A stretch of 64,000 bases of DNA from Ypsolopha sequella (Eukaryota > Arthropoda > Insecta > Lepidoptera > Ypsolophidae), in NCBI GenBank assembly GCA_934047225.1, contig OW204000.1, positions 19,920,001 to 19,984,000 on the forward strand. Direction: 5' to 3'. Each line of letters opens with the position of its first letter. Position 1 is the first letter of the stretch. Positions 11,640 through 24,179 of the stretch are shown piece by piece. Below the pieces are notes generated by a model. The model did no database searches. It saw only the letters and a program-made list of their open reading frames with translations, and had not been told where the DNA came from. A program made the position numbers and the translations under genes.

Positions 11640-12316
11640 GAAAGGGTTTTGAATTTTATTTTTGTCACTGTCACTCCAAGCGAAAAATCGCGCAGTGCGA
11701 GTGGGGCGGTTTCAGGGCAAAATGGAAAAAAGTTGGTTTTATATTTTTATTAAAAAAACTAAAATAGCTAGCAAAATTTCAAATATCAAATCTCTAGACA
11801 TTGTTGAAACACACCTAATAAAATATGTTTGAGTTCTGTATATGGTTCCTATTCATCAAACGAGGAGAAAAAGTGTGTTTGAAGACCTCATTTCAACAAT
11901 TATTTCTATCGAGGAAAATTTATCCAAACATATTTTTCAATTTCAAACCCCTAGATTATACAACGTGTAAAGTAACCATATTTGAAGAGCTTATATTCAG
12001 TCAATGGTTTAGAGCAACTTTTACTGTGGAACAAATCCTGTATATCGAAAAAAAAATTACTCGCTTCATAGAAAAATGCAATGCCGCTCGGCCGAAATGT
12101 ATAGAAGGGCAGATTTTTTTTTCGAGATTTCAGGGTAGACTCCATAGTAAAAGTTGTTCTATACCATTGACTGAATACGCTCTTCAAATATGATTACACC
12201 TTTCTGTTACACGTTGTATAGTCAAAATGCATATACCAGAAATTTATTAAATTTTTCCGTGTATTTCATGAAATACACAGAAAAGAAACACCCGTATTTT
12301 TTTCGCATATCGCCTT
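11640..12316 (-). mobile_element. Family A-like MITE carrying a nested insertion
   Basis: Reverse orientation: CGCAGTGCGAGTGGGGCGG near its left, CGAGGAGAAAAAGTGTG in the middle, CATATCGCCTTAA at its right end. Relatives at 22203-22570 and 25556-25975 lack the block at 11961-12216. Confidence 0.75.
11961..12216. mobile_element. Nested 256-bp MITE with TA target duplication
   Basis: The ends are CAACGTGTAA and TTACACGTTG, flanked by TA on both sides. About 50-bp inner arms (about 11979-12030 and 12140-12191, both with ATTCAGTCAATGG) fold back. The copy at about 22453-22475 gives the empty site (GATTATATAGTCAAAATG), so this is a proven insertion; TA use suggests Tc1/mariner mobilisation. Confidence 0.85.
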
Positions 12317-12657
12317 AACACACCTTAACCTAATTTAATGTAATCGAATAATGCTAGAATAGATCGGCAGTCAAATCTCTATGATCATTGTCAGCGCTGG
12401 TCGAGGTACAATAATATCTCCAGGTTATTTACTGAGCTTGTTTCTGAACGTACAATATTATATCATTTATAAATATCTTAACTTTTTCACGGCCGTACCG
12501 TTAACACGTTTGGAAATAGGTGAAGGGAGTCGTCCAGAAACCGGTTTAGATGAATAAATGTAAGTCAAGGAGTTGTTATGAACAGGCAAATGAAAACACA
12601 AGTTACTCTAACCTAGTATAGACATTCTCTAGATTTCCTTGTTTCATTATTTTAAAA

Positions 12658-13110
12658 GTAACCGGTCAAGTGCGAGTAGGATAGGACTACTTAAATAATT
12701 CAAACAGAAATTACAAACCTATCATTACCTACAAAATGTATGAAACTGAACTGCATAATTAAGTTAGTTGAGTATTCGGAGACGCAACCCTAAAACTAAA
12801 TCATAAATCGGCGTTTTCAGTATTTGTTGTTTAAATACAGCATATGGTACTTACATAATAAACAAAAATTAAAAATTTCTAAAACTACTTTGGTCTTTGA
12901 GATAGACCCCGTAATAAAAATGGTCCAAAAATGACAACTTTGATCCACCATTTCTTCATTTTCGAAGGTAAAATTAAATATATTTATACTCTACGCTACT
13001 CAATGAGCTCTAGACAACAATGACATCGCACATGCTAGGCTAAGAAAAAACTATTTTTATTTTCGCTCTATTTTCATGTAAATTAGTTTAATTACATTTT
13101 GAACTCGACT
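12658..13110 (-). repeat. Second-family GGGTTCCG-type repeat, reverse and partial
   Basis: It begins CCGGTCAAGTGCGAGTAGG and contains the reverse complement of 8873-8990 (AATGGTCCAAAAATGACAAC). It looks like a chimera of a head in one direction and a body in the other, or a rearranged copy. Confidence 0.55.
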
Positions 13111-14679
13111 GACGACGACCACAAATTGGTCTAAATATATCTCGAAAATAATTAATACTTTTTTATTTATATTTATAATCTGTTAAAAATAATTGAAATT
13201 AAAAAAGTACTTATTTTTGAAACTAAATGGGATAAAAAAAAGTGTAGAAACTAACATTTGACAAAATACGAGGTTATCATCTTTGCCATGAAAGATGTTC
13301 TCGCAGAAAGTCTTACAAACTTTTTTGGGGAGGAATAATTCATTCCCACGTATAAAACTCCAAGATGTGAATAAGCTTTTCTTAGCTTCTATAAAAAGTC
13401 TTCAAAAGCTTTCCCGGTGAGCTTTTCTACTACATTCAACACATAGCTTTTAACTTTTTAGTACCTTCACACCAGACTCGTTAAGCTCATATAAAAAGCT
13501 AAAAAAAAATGAGGTATTCCAAAAAGCTCCCTAAAGCGACTACTTTATTACATTCTTACGTAATTCCCGAGCTGGCCTCCATTGGCCTCCCTGGCCTCTG
13601 GACGTAAGCCCCTTAGGCCATGAGGACCAATCGGCTTGATTACACGCACGGACTGAACCTCTACTTTGCAAACTCGAACACAAGTCGAACAAAAGTATCA
13701 ATAAGTATGTTACAACCGATGCACGGGCGAATTTCTGCTTTCTATTCATAATCAATTCTGGTTATCTGTTAAATAATTTCAATCGATTAATTTTCTATTT
13801 TCACTAGAATGTAAACCAGTCTGAAAAAAATAAACGGTAAAGTTGAGGACTAAATGCCACCCAATGTAGCGAAAATATGATTCCATTAACGTTACTCGAT
13901 AGAAAAAAAAAATTGCACCCAAACCGTACAGTAAACTTTAAATTAGTATTCAATTACTTTAAATTAGGTAATATGAATAAATATATTTTTAGCTATATTA
14001 GCCTTTTATTTATTAAGCATTAGATAATAATGAAAAAAATATACTTTATATTTTTCTACATATTTCGACCTCATCAGTCGAGTTTTAAATTAGGTCATGA
14101 TAATTTTCACAATAATTTTCACAATAATTGGTCTCAATATAAATCACGCCTAAAATGGTTTACATTTAAAGAAAAATCACGGCTCAGAGCAATTATGAAA
14201 CGTCATAGAGTTCAGTTCTACTTTATGCAAAAGGTTGCTCTTCGTGCTGAGGTAACTTCTTTAGCCGCCTGTCTGTTCTGCGGCCTTACCACAGCCAACA
14301 AAGCAAACAGGAGGCTTTTTGCTTTACTCTTAAAAGTTTGCTTCAAAGCTTTGATGCTTTCTTTTTTTTAATCCGTAGATTGCGCACACTTTTTCAGATT
14401 ACGATCGTTTTGCGTTTGGCAGCAAGCTACCACACAACCATTCGCTCGAAAAAAAAAAACGGCATAGACAAAAACAGAAATGAAATGTCAAATCTCCCGC
14501 TTTTATCAGCGAAGTGTAAAATTTTTACAAAATTTTAGTAATTAATCTGAAAATAATTAATCCAGTATTCGGTTGCATATCAAGGTAAGAAAATTAACAT
14601 AGTTCATACTGTAATTTAGACATGATTGATTATATGGCATACTAATTTAAGGTTATGTTTATTTCAGAGATTCCTCGTC
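13111..14679. other. No gene seen
   Basis: Mostly AT-rich. A frame of 113 codons (14030-14371) and one of 71 codons (13540-13755) show no recognisable domain; two direct copies of CACAATAATTTT lie at about 14106-14130. Confidence 0.45.
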
Positions 14680-14940
14680 GCTGCTGCGTACCTGGACCAC
14701 ACCCCCGTCACTTCATAGTCAAGGCTCAAGTTATTTACCTACACTCTCACGCGCGCATCTGGCTTGTCCGCACACGCTTATGTGTGTGCGTGAGCTAGTC
14801 TAGGGCTGGCAGCAATCGTGTGAGCGTCGTCGTCGCCCGAGAGGGACACAATATAAGTCAGCAACTTATGTGATTCTCTTCCTAAATTTTAGCGTAGTCC
14901 AATTTCTGGTTCCCCGTGGATTAATCAGTATTAAAAAAAT
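14680..14940 (+). other. GC-rich island of unknown nature
   Basis: In an AT-rich setting this stretch has CGTCGCTGCTGCGTACC, CACTCTCACGCGCGCATC, GTGAGCGTCGTCGTCGCCC and then ACACAATATAAGTCAGC. It could be the end of an old retroelement LTR or a regulatory patch; I cannot decide between these. Confidence 0.3.
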
Positions 14941-14946
14941 ATATGC

Positions 14947-14981
<35 letters not shown>

Positions 14982-14982
14982 A
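14941..14982. repeat. TA microsatellite
   Basis: About 40 bp of alternating TA with a central ATATGTATAT interruption. Confidence 0.9.
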
Positions 14983-15819
14983 TGCCTAAGCTTAGTAGGT
15001 ACCTATATAGTTTTGTATGCATAAATGATCATCATATAATTAACAACTACTCAAACATACATTTTGGAAAAAAAATGAAAACTTGTTAAAACATGGAAAG
15101 TTATAAATACTGATTTTATTGTTCCAAATGCGTTACTGAACGAAATTGTAAGGTTTGATCACGCAATTCTAATTTTTGAAAAAAAGTTTTCCAGGCATCC
15201 ATAAACACTGCAATAACGCACCATACTGATTAAAAATCAGTATCGTGATAAAACTTTGTAACAAAACACGCGCGCAGCAAACGAGTGGTAATCGAGCTCT
15301 GCCTGACTCCAGATTTCCACTAACTTGCGGGGGACCGCGGGGGACGTTAAATTCGCGCGGGGAGGTGAGTGTCGCTTCTTTACGTAGTAAGTAATACTTT
15401 ATATTCTCTGCCTGGACTGTTCGTGTGCCAAGGCCCTTTTTCTCAGAAACGATTTGCGGTGCTAGGTCGAAACTATTATTAAATACTATATAGCCCATTT
15501 TACTGTAAATTAATAGATTTGCTTGTTTGACGCATTAAAAAGATACAACCCTCCAAAACGTATTCTTAATGACTGATCATAAAAACCTATAGGGAACTTC
15601 CCAATGAAATTTGGCACAAAGGTGATCTATTGGCATAAATCTGAAAATCATTAAATTCGCTTAGATTAAATTATATTAAGGTGTGTTACTTCAAAAACCA
15701 TTTCGTGGTTTAGGTTTAATAAGCCGTATTTCAGAACTTGTGGTCTAAAAAACCTCATGATGATGAATATTTTTACGAAAAAGCTGCAACTTCCATTTGC
15801 CTTCGTGTGACGTCTGTTT

Positions 15820-16080
15820 AGAAATGTGCTCTTTGCTATCAAGATAAATTTATAAAATTTTGCATCCAACTGATTTGACAGATGGATGACAGATGAGTAG
15901 ACAGACAGAGACAGGCCACTTTTTTATAAGCATTCACACGTCACAATCAGTATAATGTCTAAAATTCTCAAGTGACGCCATTACCGACAATTCTTTAAAA
16001 AAGTCATAAAATAATAATGGTTAATTTATATACCACAATAATGAAAACTATGTCTTAAAATGGCGTATATTTAAAAAAAT
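15820..16080 (+). repeat. Family C repeat, copy 1
   Basis: Matches 32415-32700: TGCTATCAAGATAAATTTAT, TGATTTGACAGATGGATGAC, GTCTAAAATTCTCAAGTGACG. A fragment in reverse is near 11457-11510. Non-coding. Confidence 0.7.
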
Positions 16081-16590
16081 AAAATAAAAAGAATACTTTT
16101 GGAAATTAAGCTGTGGGAATTCAAATCCCATGTGGTTTATTACGAGACACATTGTTTTCATGCAGTGCGTAATGCGTATACAACGCAAGCGCCTGCAAAA
16201 TAAAAGTTTGTCAATAAATAAATATACACGCAATTTATTGAACATGTAATGATACGGAACCCTCTCTGGTTCTATACCGAGTTTTTAAACTTTTCTTGAT
16301 CTAGCAATGATAAATCTAACTTTTGTTCCACGGTATGTAATATTTTTTGTTGCACTGAGAAAAAATTCTAGTTCCGTTAACCTGAATATAGTTCATTTAA
16401 ACAGAAAACATTGTACTGTACGTGACGTCTATATTTATCGTTCAGTTTACTTATTTATTGTTCAGTTTACTTGAACAATCTAATGTAGACAATAATTCAA
16501 GTAAATATTACATAATTCTGTTTTTGTTAACAAGGTTTTTTTTACAAAACGATCTGGTACTACCAGAGAAAAAATATTTTTATAATATTT

Positions 16591-17516
16591 TTAGCACACG
16601 GAGAAAAATAGTATATTTCATTACGAGTGCGGAAAGCCTGTCATTGCAAAGAGTTCCGACAAATGTCTACCCGAGCCGAGGCGCAGCCGAAGGTGAGGGT
16701 TGACAGTCGGAACAAGTTGCAATGACGGTTCCGCATGTGTACTGAACAACTATTTTTAATACAGTTGCGAAAAAATGAAGCAATTTAATAAAATAATAAA
16801 AACACTATAAACTCAACTAACTATTACTCCACGCAATAAATTCGTAGTATGTAGATATGTAGCGACTTTTTGACTTTTCCGGTAAAATGTTCTCCGAAGC
16901 ATTTTGTGCAATTATACTGAGTTCCGGTGGTGTCAATTCAAATAAAATATCGTCGAAATTACTCATTTTGTGCAACAAACAACTAAACCTGCAAAGAAAA
17001 TTTTTGGAAAATGGCGCCAACCGTAAAAGAATATAAGCAGAGATTTTTTTTTGTTTTCTTCACCCATTCTGGCTAGACAAAGGGAACTATGCCCATACAG
17101 CCAAGTCTTCAGTAGAATTTTTTTATTGATATGAAATGAAAATGAAATTTAATTAGATGAAATGAAATGAAACCAAACCTAACTCATTGAATCAAATAAT
17201 TAAATCTGATATTGAAACAAAATAGTAGCTTCTTTTTAGAAATATTTGCATGAATCATAAAAACTTCTTTGATTTTCTTTTAGGAAAAACTTCGTGGTTG
17301 GTTTTTTCTTTTTAATAGACATTATTTTGACAGTTGGGAAAGAGAACGCACGAGTTCGGAAAAGGTAAAGAAAAAGCTCGAGTATGTAATAGCCCACATC
17401 CCGAACGCTATACGTCCCTGCAATACGCCACTTTTTGAGCAACTGTATTAAAAATATTTTTACAATACTACCAGTCTATATAATATTATATTCTAATATT
17501 TTTTCTCCGTGTGCTA
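16591..17516. mobile_element. Element with AGCACACGGAGAAAAA inverted ends
   Basis: TTAGCACACGGAGAAAAATA at left is mirrored by TATTTTTTCTCCGTGTGCTA at right, 926 bp apart. Inside, a second inverted pair (CTATTTTTAATACAGTTGC at about 16750 and GCAACTGTATTAAAAATA at about 17430) suggests a nested or composite structure. No transposase is readable. Confidence 0.65.
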
Positions 17517-17894
17517 TTCCATTATTTCGTTCCATCAAGAACCATCAACCTATAAATTTTATTTTCTAGATCTTCTGGGTTCCGCGTTTTCATGGTAAGG
17601 AAGATCCAGTAAGGAAAGTACCAAACTACTCCGAGATACAATAATTGAGGTGGAACAGGCAAGTTGATCTCTTCGGACACATGTGCTCCGAAATCGTGAC
17701 GAAGATATTACTGCCACCATTTTAACATAAGTGTTCTCCCTACGTAATGGACGCGTTTAATCTATGTGTGGCGGGCAAATTGTATAATTCGTCAGTTTTA
17801 AATGGCGTCGTCAGCTTCTAAACGCTCGCTGCTTTATAATTTGCCGAAGGTTAGATTTGTATAAATGTGACGTTATATACTATAGTTTATAGTT

Positions 17895-18110
17895 CTTAGG
17901 GTTCCGTATCTCAGAATGAAAATACGAAAAGTCACTTTTGTGTCCATCTATCTATCTGCAGTAAGTCAAGCAGGATCCATTTTGGCAGGCATGGTAAGGT
18001 AGAGGTTTATATTCCTATAAATTGCAGAATTTTAGCTCGATGAAATAAAAAAAATAGGGTTTTCATTTTACCAATATATTACATACTACAACTTCTTTTT
18101 ACCTAAAATC
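17895..18110 (+). repeat. GGGTTCCGTA-type repeat fragment
   Basis: Begins TTAGGGTTCCGTATCTCAG and is followed by GTGTCCATCTATCTATCTGC. Confidence 0.5.
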
Positions 18111-18729
18111 TGCCCTAGAATTTAGCACCAATAAAATAAATATCCGAAACTCACTAATTTCTACATCTATGCAGAATTATTACTAGTTTTAACTGAAATA
18201 TCTTCATGGCTTGGGTCGTTTTTGACAGAAATTTAATAAAGCAAATCTTTGTAAATTGTATGCACGAAAGTAAAGTTGTCCATAAGCTAGGTGGTTTGGT
18301 TAGGGGGGCGGAGGAGGGTTGAAAAACGTAGATTTTAATATTTACAATTTTTCCGTTCTTGTCGGTTTTAAAACACACCCAAGAGTCAAATTCCTTTGCA
18401 TACGGCATTTCCCCACCAACGACAACACCCGAAGATGCCCGTCCGCCTTTTGTTCTGTATTTTCTTGATTATCAGGCTTGGAAAGTTATTAGGCAAAAGA
18501 AAGAGCAAATGATTATCAGATTTCTAGATACAATAGGATAAACTGCGTTCCAAAAGAGTGAGGTTCAGACCAAAGCCATGGTAGGCTATGTGAGGGTTGG
18601 GAGGTTAAAAGAGCACAAATTAAAACCACGTGGCTTATGGACGCTCCCCTGTATGTGAAAAGCTACTAGTTTTATAAATTAGTATTACCTATAGCATTTT
18701 TGGAGCCTTTTTCCTGCTTGACAGAAACG
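18111..18729. other. No gene seen
   Basis: Two overlapping frames on opposite strands (18154-18408, 18359-18541) lack recognisable domains. No repeat boundary found. Confidence 0.45.
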
Positions 18730-19330
18730 CGATTGAAAATCTTCCAATCGATAGAAATAATAAATGAGGTCTTCAATCACAGTTTTTCTCATCGTTTGAT
18801 GAATAATAATCATATCTCAAACATATTTTATTAAATAAGTTTTAATTCTGAAGCCAATTTTAAAGGCTTTAATTTTAGTTTTAGTGCTGTCACAACTAAA
18901 TTTTCTTCATTGCAAAATAGTCCTTTAATGTTAGGAATAGAAGCTAAATTGCTCTGGAAAAATTGAAGTTTTGAAAGCACTAAAACTTAAATTAAAGTCT
19001 TTTGAATCGGCTTTATTATCTACTTAATTTGGCTAGCTATTTTAGTTTTTTTTATATAAATAAAATACAGTGCTCCTAAAGTGATAATGCGCATACAAAT
19101 CTTCGCCACTGTTCGGCAAAGTTCGTATTTCCTTACAGCAATAAGATCACGTTGTACGTCCGGTTGCTCGGCTATAGATCTGTATGCGCATTATTACTTT
19201 GGGAGCACTATACTTGCTTTTTTTCTTTTGCTCTAAATCCCGTCCCTCTCGCACTGCGCGTTTTTCCGCTTGGAGTGATAGTGACCGTTGAAAAATTCAC
19301 ATATCACATCACATATGGACAAAATATCAC
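18730..19330 (+). mobile_element. Family A-like MITE, decayed, with nested MITE
   Basis: It carries the family pattern (GACAGAAACGCGATTG, CGATAGAAATAATAAATGAGG, CCCGTCCCTCTCGCACTGCG). The block 19067-19212 interrupts it. Confidence 0.6.
19067..19212. mobile_element. 146-bp MITE nested in family A-like copy
   Basis: The ends mirror each other over about 34 bp: AGTGCTCCTAAAGTGATAAT then GCGCATACA at left, and the reverse of AGTGCTCCCAAAGTAATAAT at right. It is bordered by TA on each side, as expected for Tc1/mariner-type insertion. Confidence 0.8.
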
Positions 19331-20149
19331 TACGTGTCCTGTAGTGATATATCAGTAGTTTTTATAGTAACTGATTAATTAGTTATAGCAAAGCACAAAA
19401 TCTTTTGAATTTTTAAAAAAGTCCTATTATTACCAAAGTTAGCGATAGCCATATTTATCACTTTTAGTATGAAATCATGTCAGATGTCGTCACGTGCCAC
19501 GCCGTTAAGCTCACTTTGATTGCCAATAACTTCGTCATTTTTTAAGATATCAAAAAAAATATTATTCTACTGTTTTTAGCTGTTAAACGCCATTGATTTT
19601 CATAAAAATCTCAATGTAGGACACGGGCCCACTGTAGAATAGTCGGAGATATTATGAAAGGAGCTCAAGGAAGCAATGATATCTTTTGGAATTAATTTCA
19701 TGTGGAATGCGAGACTGTCCACTCCATAAAGCCTTCTAAACTTCGGATATTCTGTGAGCCTTCATATGGAAATAGTCCATCTACGTGACTATCTTCAAAA
19801 GGATACCTAATATAAAGTATGTCGGGACTAACTTTATAAATGGATATGTATTAACATTTTATGCACGTTGTCATTTGAGAAATTAATATAAATTATAAAA
19901 TATAAGGAAAAAGAAACTTAAATAACATTAAAAACCTACCTATTAAATAAAACTTACCTAAAACAAAAAACGCAGCACTAACCTAAAACCCTATAATAAA
20001 AATAATCTAAACTATATAAATAAAAATCATATCTAGATTGATACTTTCATACCTAGAAGAAGGATGGCAGCGATTTCTCTTTGAATGGCCAGACTGATTC
20101 TCTGTATTTATTAATTTTAACATTTTATTGTTTATTTACTTTGAATGTA
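19331..20149. other. No gene seen
   Basis: AT-rich sequence with stops in all frames and no clear repeat ends. Confidence 0.45.
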
Positions 20150-20520
20150 CAAAGGTTAGGTGATAGAGCTGATGCCGAACTCGGCTGTGGAGGTACCACC
20201 ATCTTACTTGGAGACCCCCTCGAAGTAATTCGGGGGAGAGTAAGAGGACAGCCCACAGGCAAGAAACCAGGAGGCCCACCATGCCTGGGACCGATGGATG
20301 GCGGTATATCCATCCCTAATAGCCGGGCCTTATATGGAACAGACTGGTGACGGGGGAGCGGCGTCACTGGTGCGAGGGTTCCGGCACCGCGCTCACCAAC
20401 CCACCTGCCCAGCGTGTGTGAGTATGGGCAATTCTTCCAGGATGACCGCCGGGAGTGGCAAAGTTCTGGAAAGGCTTATGTCCAGCAGTGGACGAACTAG
20501 GCTGATGGATGGATGGATGA
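20150..20520 (+). mobile_element. RTE-like LINE tail or SINE using that tail
   Basis: The GC-rich block includes TATATGGAACAGACTGGTGAC, then codons for DDRREWQSSGKAYVQQWTN and a stop, then GGCTGATGGATGGATGGATG. The same block lies in reverse at 28618-28885. The apparent 134-aa and 89-aa ORFs are other frames of this repeat. I cannot tell whether the upstream part is LINE or SINE. Confidence 0.65.
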
Positions 20521-20684
20521 TACATAAACTAACGAGCCACATCGCTGCCGGTGTGGCACCAACGTCAAACAGCTTGGACACCACGGCCTATCGTGCCAAC
20601 GTAGCGCTGGTCGCTTGTCGCAGCATGCTAGTCATCCGGAGGGCCTTTGTCACACTGGTTCCATATCACGAAATCGTGGACTTA

Positions 20685-21110
20685 GGGGGGGCTATACCGT
20701 GAAAATTGACACTTTTTAAAGTTATTTATCTGCTCTTTTAATGAAGTTCCAAGTAAAATAAATTAGTATAACAATTTTGGGACCTTTTACTAGAATTTGG
20801 TCTATCAGAAACGCGATAGGAGGAAATTCATTCGATAGAAATAATTATTGAAATCAGGTCTAAATTTACACTTTTTTTGATATTCTGACAAATTAGGATA
20901 GCACACAGACTTGAAAAATATTTATTTGGATGGGTTTTAACTACACCTAAATTACTGGTTATGGAATTTTTTGTAGCTATTTTAGTTAATTTTGAATTAA
21001 TTTAAAACCGACTTTTTGACAATTTTCCCCGATTCCGTCCCTTTCGCACTGCGGGTCTTTCTGCCTGGAGTAACGGGGACCTTTGCTAGCACGGTATTAC
21101 ACCTTAAGTC
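20685..21110 (+). mobile_element. Family A' MITE, copy 1
   Basis: Matches 55370-55790 along its length: GGGGGCTATACCGTGAAAA, GTTCCAAGTAAAATAAATTAG, TAAATTACTGGTTATG, TCGCACTGCGGGT, ending near CGGTATTACACCTT. It is distantly like family A. Confidence 0.75.
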
Positions 21111-22032
21111 AAGTTGAAATTCAAGCAATCGAACTGATTATTTTGTGGTAAACTGCTGGTTCCATATCACGAAATCGAGGACTTAGGGTTAAGTCAAGTT
21201 GAAGTTCAAGGAATCGAACAAATTTTTTTGTGGTAAACTGCTGATTGCATATTTTAGAAAAACTACTCCAGTAAAAGATGTTTTTAATAAGCATCAGCAG
21301 TATGCAGTTCCAGAAAACAATCAGATCGATTGCTTGACCTTTTAATTCAATATTTTCAAGTGCATGTAGATTCCAAAGCGCAAAGCTTAGTTTCCAACCT
21401 ACGAAGCACAACTCTTCGAAACGTGACGGAGATATAGAGAGAAACATAACAAAAAAAAAATTGTCGAATTGAGAACCTACCCTTTTTTTGAAGTCGGTTA
21501 AAAAGTTTAAACTTGTAGAAAAGAAGATTTCTAATTGATATTGAAGCTATGTATGATATTATCGTAAAAACCGTTGAAATAATGCTGAATAGTATTAATG
21601 GGCTTGAATTAAAAACATTTTTATTAATTAAAACCAACGCTTGCTCTAAAATAATACTGTTTCATTTAATACAATTCCTTTTTACTTACACAGTTTCGGA
21701 ACACGTGTGCCGTTCAAAAAACAACATTAAAACTACAATAGACCTTTTTATTAATCTCACTCACACACACATTGCGTCCTGCGGGATTAGTATTACAAGT
21801 GCACTAAATAAAACGCTATAATCCCCAGCCCCCAAGGGTCTAAGCGTGATGAATGTCCGTGTGAATAAAACTCGCCTCTCAGTGCAGTCACAGAAGGCAG
21901 GGATTACAAACCGCAAAGAAAAAGGGTCAGAAGGGCGGCACCCATAGACGATTTTGTCTGTGTCGGTGGCAGATATAGATCCAGACTGCATCATTGGAAT
22001 GATTAGATTTTATGCGTAACTGTTCTATTACT
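21111..22032. other. No gene seen; partial tandem duplication
   Basis: CTGGTTCCATATCACGAAATCG at 21160 also occurs at 20658, and the TCAAGTTGAA-TTCAAG-AATCGAAC-TTGTGGTAAACTGCTG block is present twice (about 21110-21155 and 21195-21245). The overlapping frames at 21121-21821 are not convincing proteins. Confidence 0.5.
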
Positions 22033-22115
22033 TGCTAGCGGACGCCCCGTTGCTCGCGTGGATGCAGTTTCTCTAGATCCCGTGGGAATTTCCTACAATC
22101 CCTTCTTTGCGGTCC
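22033..22115 (+). repeat. SINE-like head fragment
   Basis: TAGCGGACGCCCCGTTGCTC, GCGTGGATG and GATCCCGTGGGAATTTCC match the common lepidopteran repeat whose head is CCCGCGACTTCGTCCGCG. Confidence 0.5.
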
Positions 22116-22202
22116 TCTACGTCATACAGTAGACCTAATGTCCAAATCTGGTCCTCTAAAAAGGCCGCTTTGGATTAATCATGTTATGATTCTGAGGCTA
22201 TG

Positions 22203-22570
22203 CGGATTTTATTTTTGTCACTGTCACTCCAAGCAAAAAATCGCGCAGTGCGAGAGGGGCGGATTCAGGGCAAAAGGGAAAAAAGTTGGTTTTATATTTT
22301 TATTAAAAAAAACTAAAATAGCTAGCAAAATTTCAAAAATCAATTCCTTAGATATTGTTAAAACACATCGAACGAGGAGAAAAAGTGTGTTTGAAGACCT
22401 CATTTCAACAATTATTTCTATCGAGGAAAATTTATCCAAACATGTTTTCCAATTTCAAAACCCTGGATTATATAGTCAAAATGCATATACCTGAAATTTA
22501 TTTAAATTTTCCGTGTATTTCATGAAATACACAGAAAAGAAGCACCCGTATTTTTTTCGCACTTTCGCAC
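22203..22570 (-). mobile_element. Family A-like MITE without insertion
   Basis: Shares CGCGCAGTGCGAGAGGGGCG, CGAGGAGAAAAAGTGTGTTT and TCCGTGTATTTCATGAAAT with 11640-12316 and shows the empty site for the element nested there. Confidence 0.75.
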
Positions 22571-22749
22571 GCATGAAGAAACTCTGACTTTGTCCTACTT
22601 TCAAATCATTTCACGATTCACCCAAGTTGGCCTTTTTAGGTCCCCTGTTTCTAGGTCCAGCCATTTCGTATAGGCGAATAGATTGTCAACGCAATTTTCA
22701 CGGTTAGTACATTTTAGTTTCTTATAAAAACGACTCAATAGACGAAGAT

Positions 22750-23105
22750 GATACAGGGGCGCCGGCAGGATTATTATCAGGGGGAAGCATGGCCAAGGCC
22801 GTCTTAAACTATGCTGGGGCCTTTGGGCATACGAGAATTTGGGGCCCTTTTGGAAAGTAACCAAACCGGTGTTGCACGAAAATCGCTCACAAACAAGCTT
22901 TACGCTTTCATTTTTCAACCGTAAAAATAAGAAGTACTACAGGAATTTTTTCATTATTTCATTTTGAGCTATAACTTTTTTTTTGTGAAAAAAGTGTATT
23001 GTGCCCGACAAAAATGTTTTGAAAATATATGAGAGAGAAACTGTCAGTCCTTCAGGGCCCTCTGAGGATGGGGGCCCTGGGCACGGGCCCCGTGTACCCT
23101 ATGGT
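22750..23105. mobile_element. GGGGC-ended MITE, probably hAT-like
   Basis: Starts ACAGGGGCGCCGGCAGG and ends GGGCACGGGCCCCGTGTACCC. The G-rich mirrored ends and AT-rich centre resemble non-autonomous hAT elements; the class is an inference. Confidence 0.45.
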
Positions 23106-24179
23106 AAAGTAAAGACCGTATTGAGCATGCCATACATTACATGAATTATAATTGTTTTTGCATACAAAATTATACGTCACTTCAACAGGCATTTACGTCA
23201 CTTCAAGTCACGTTCAATACAAAGCCATAAAAAAATACAATATATATTTTGGTGTATTTTTCTACAAGACAGAAGGTGCAAGTGCATCCCCCAGCGACTC
23301 CCTCCTGGCGTGTGATAAGATACCGAAAGCGTAGATAAATGAGCAAATTATGATTGTTGTCTAAAGGTAGACGAGGTGATGTCCAATATTATCCGGAAAT
23401 TCCAAACCAACGCGAAATTTCGCCGAAAACAGCGGAAACAATAATTCGTCTGACACAATAACGCGAATCAACACGGTGTTAGCAGACGCCCGGATTAAAT
23501 GGCCGATGATAAATATAGCCCGGGCCAATTTGATCGCTCGCTGTGAATGACCCGCGGCCGAAGCCAGATCCAACTGTTTACATTCGCTGGTCGTGCTAGG
23601 TATGTGGTCTAGTTACCTAATAATTCTAGTTCGTCAGGTACTGTGCCAAATCACTGTGGACTACTTGTGCACTACTGTGTACACTGGGTGAACTATACAG
23701 GTAACACCTGGAGGGTAATTCATAGTCTGTGAATTAGTCTTCTCGACCGTAAAAACCTGTTGTATCTGTCGAACTCCATACATTTTCAGCTCGAGTTTTA
23801 GAAATCTCGCTTCGACTGTTTCTCCGGAATAGCCCCACTGATAACAACGCCAGACTTTTGACGCTTGGTTTTTTATAAATAAGGATTCAAATAAATTCTA
23901 TTAAAAGCTAATAAATTCTTTACCATTGGCCTTTTTGTGTTGGACAGGTACTCGCACTTTTTGCTAGCCTATGCCATACTCTTAAGCTCGAACAAGTGCA
24001 GTCGGTAGAACGTCAGACCGTCAATCTTGAGACCCGGGACCACATCCATCCTTGCATTTGTTTTCGATGCAGCGAACTTTTCTCTTTTACGTTTTGGGCT
24101 CTTTTCATTGTCTAGGAATAGGCCTTCTTTAGAACATGTGCTTTCTGTTATAACCCTATCTATTGTAATTTGGGAATAA
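23106..24179. other. No gene; one GC-richer unique block
   Basis: 23360-23600 is GC-richer, does not match any repeat in the window and has no open exon. At about 24000-24045, TGCAGTCGGTAGAACGTCAG and GAGACCCGGGACC recall a decayed tRNA A-box and arm, too degraded to call. Confidence 0.4.

Noticed and set aside
13540..13755. 71-codon frame in a GC-richer patch
   Set aside because: No recognisable domain and no splice-site support; left as unannotated.
20298..20702. 134-codon frame
   Set aside because: A non-coding frame of an RTE-like tail; the reverse copy at 28618-28885 gives similar false frames.
23995..24060. tRNA-like GCAGTCGGTAGAACGTCAG
   Set aside because: No T arm or B box; does not fold as a tRNA.
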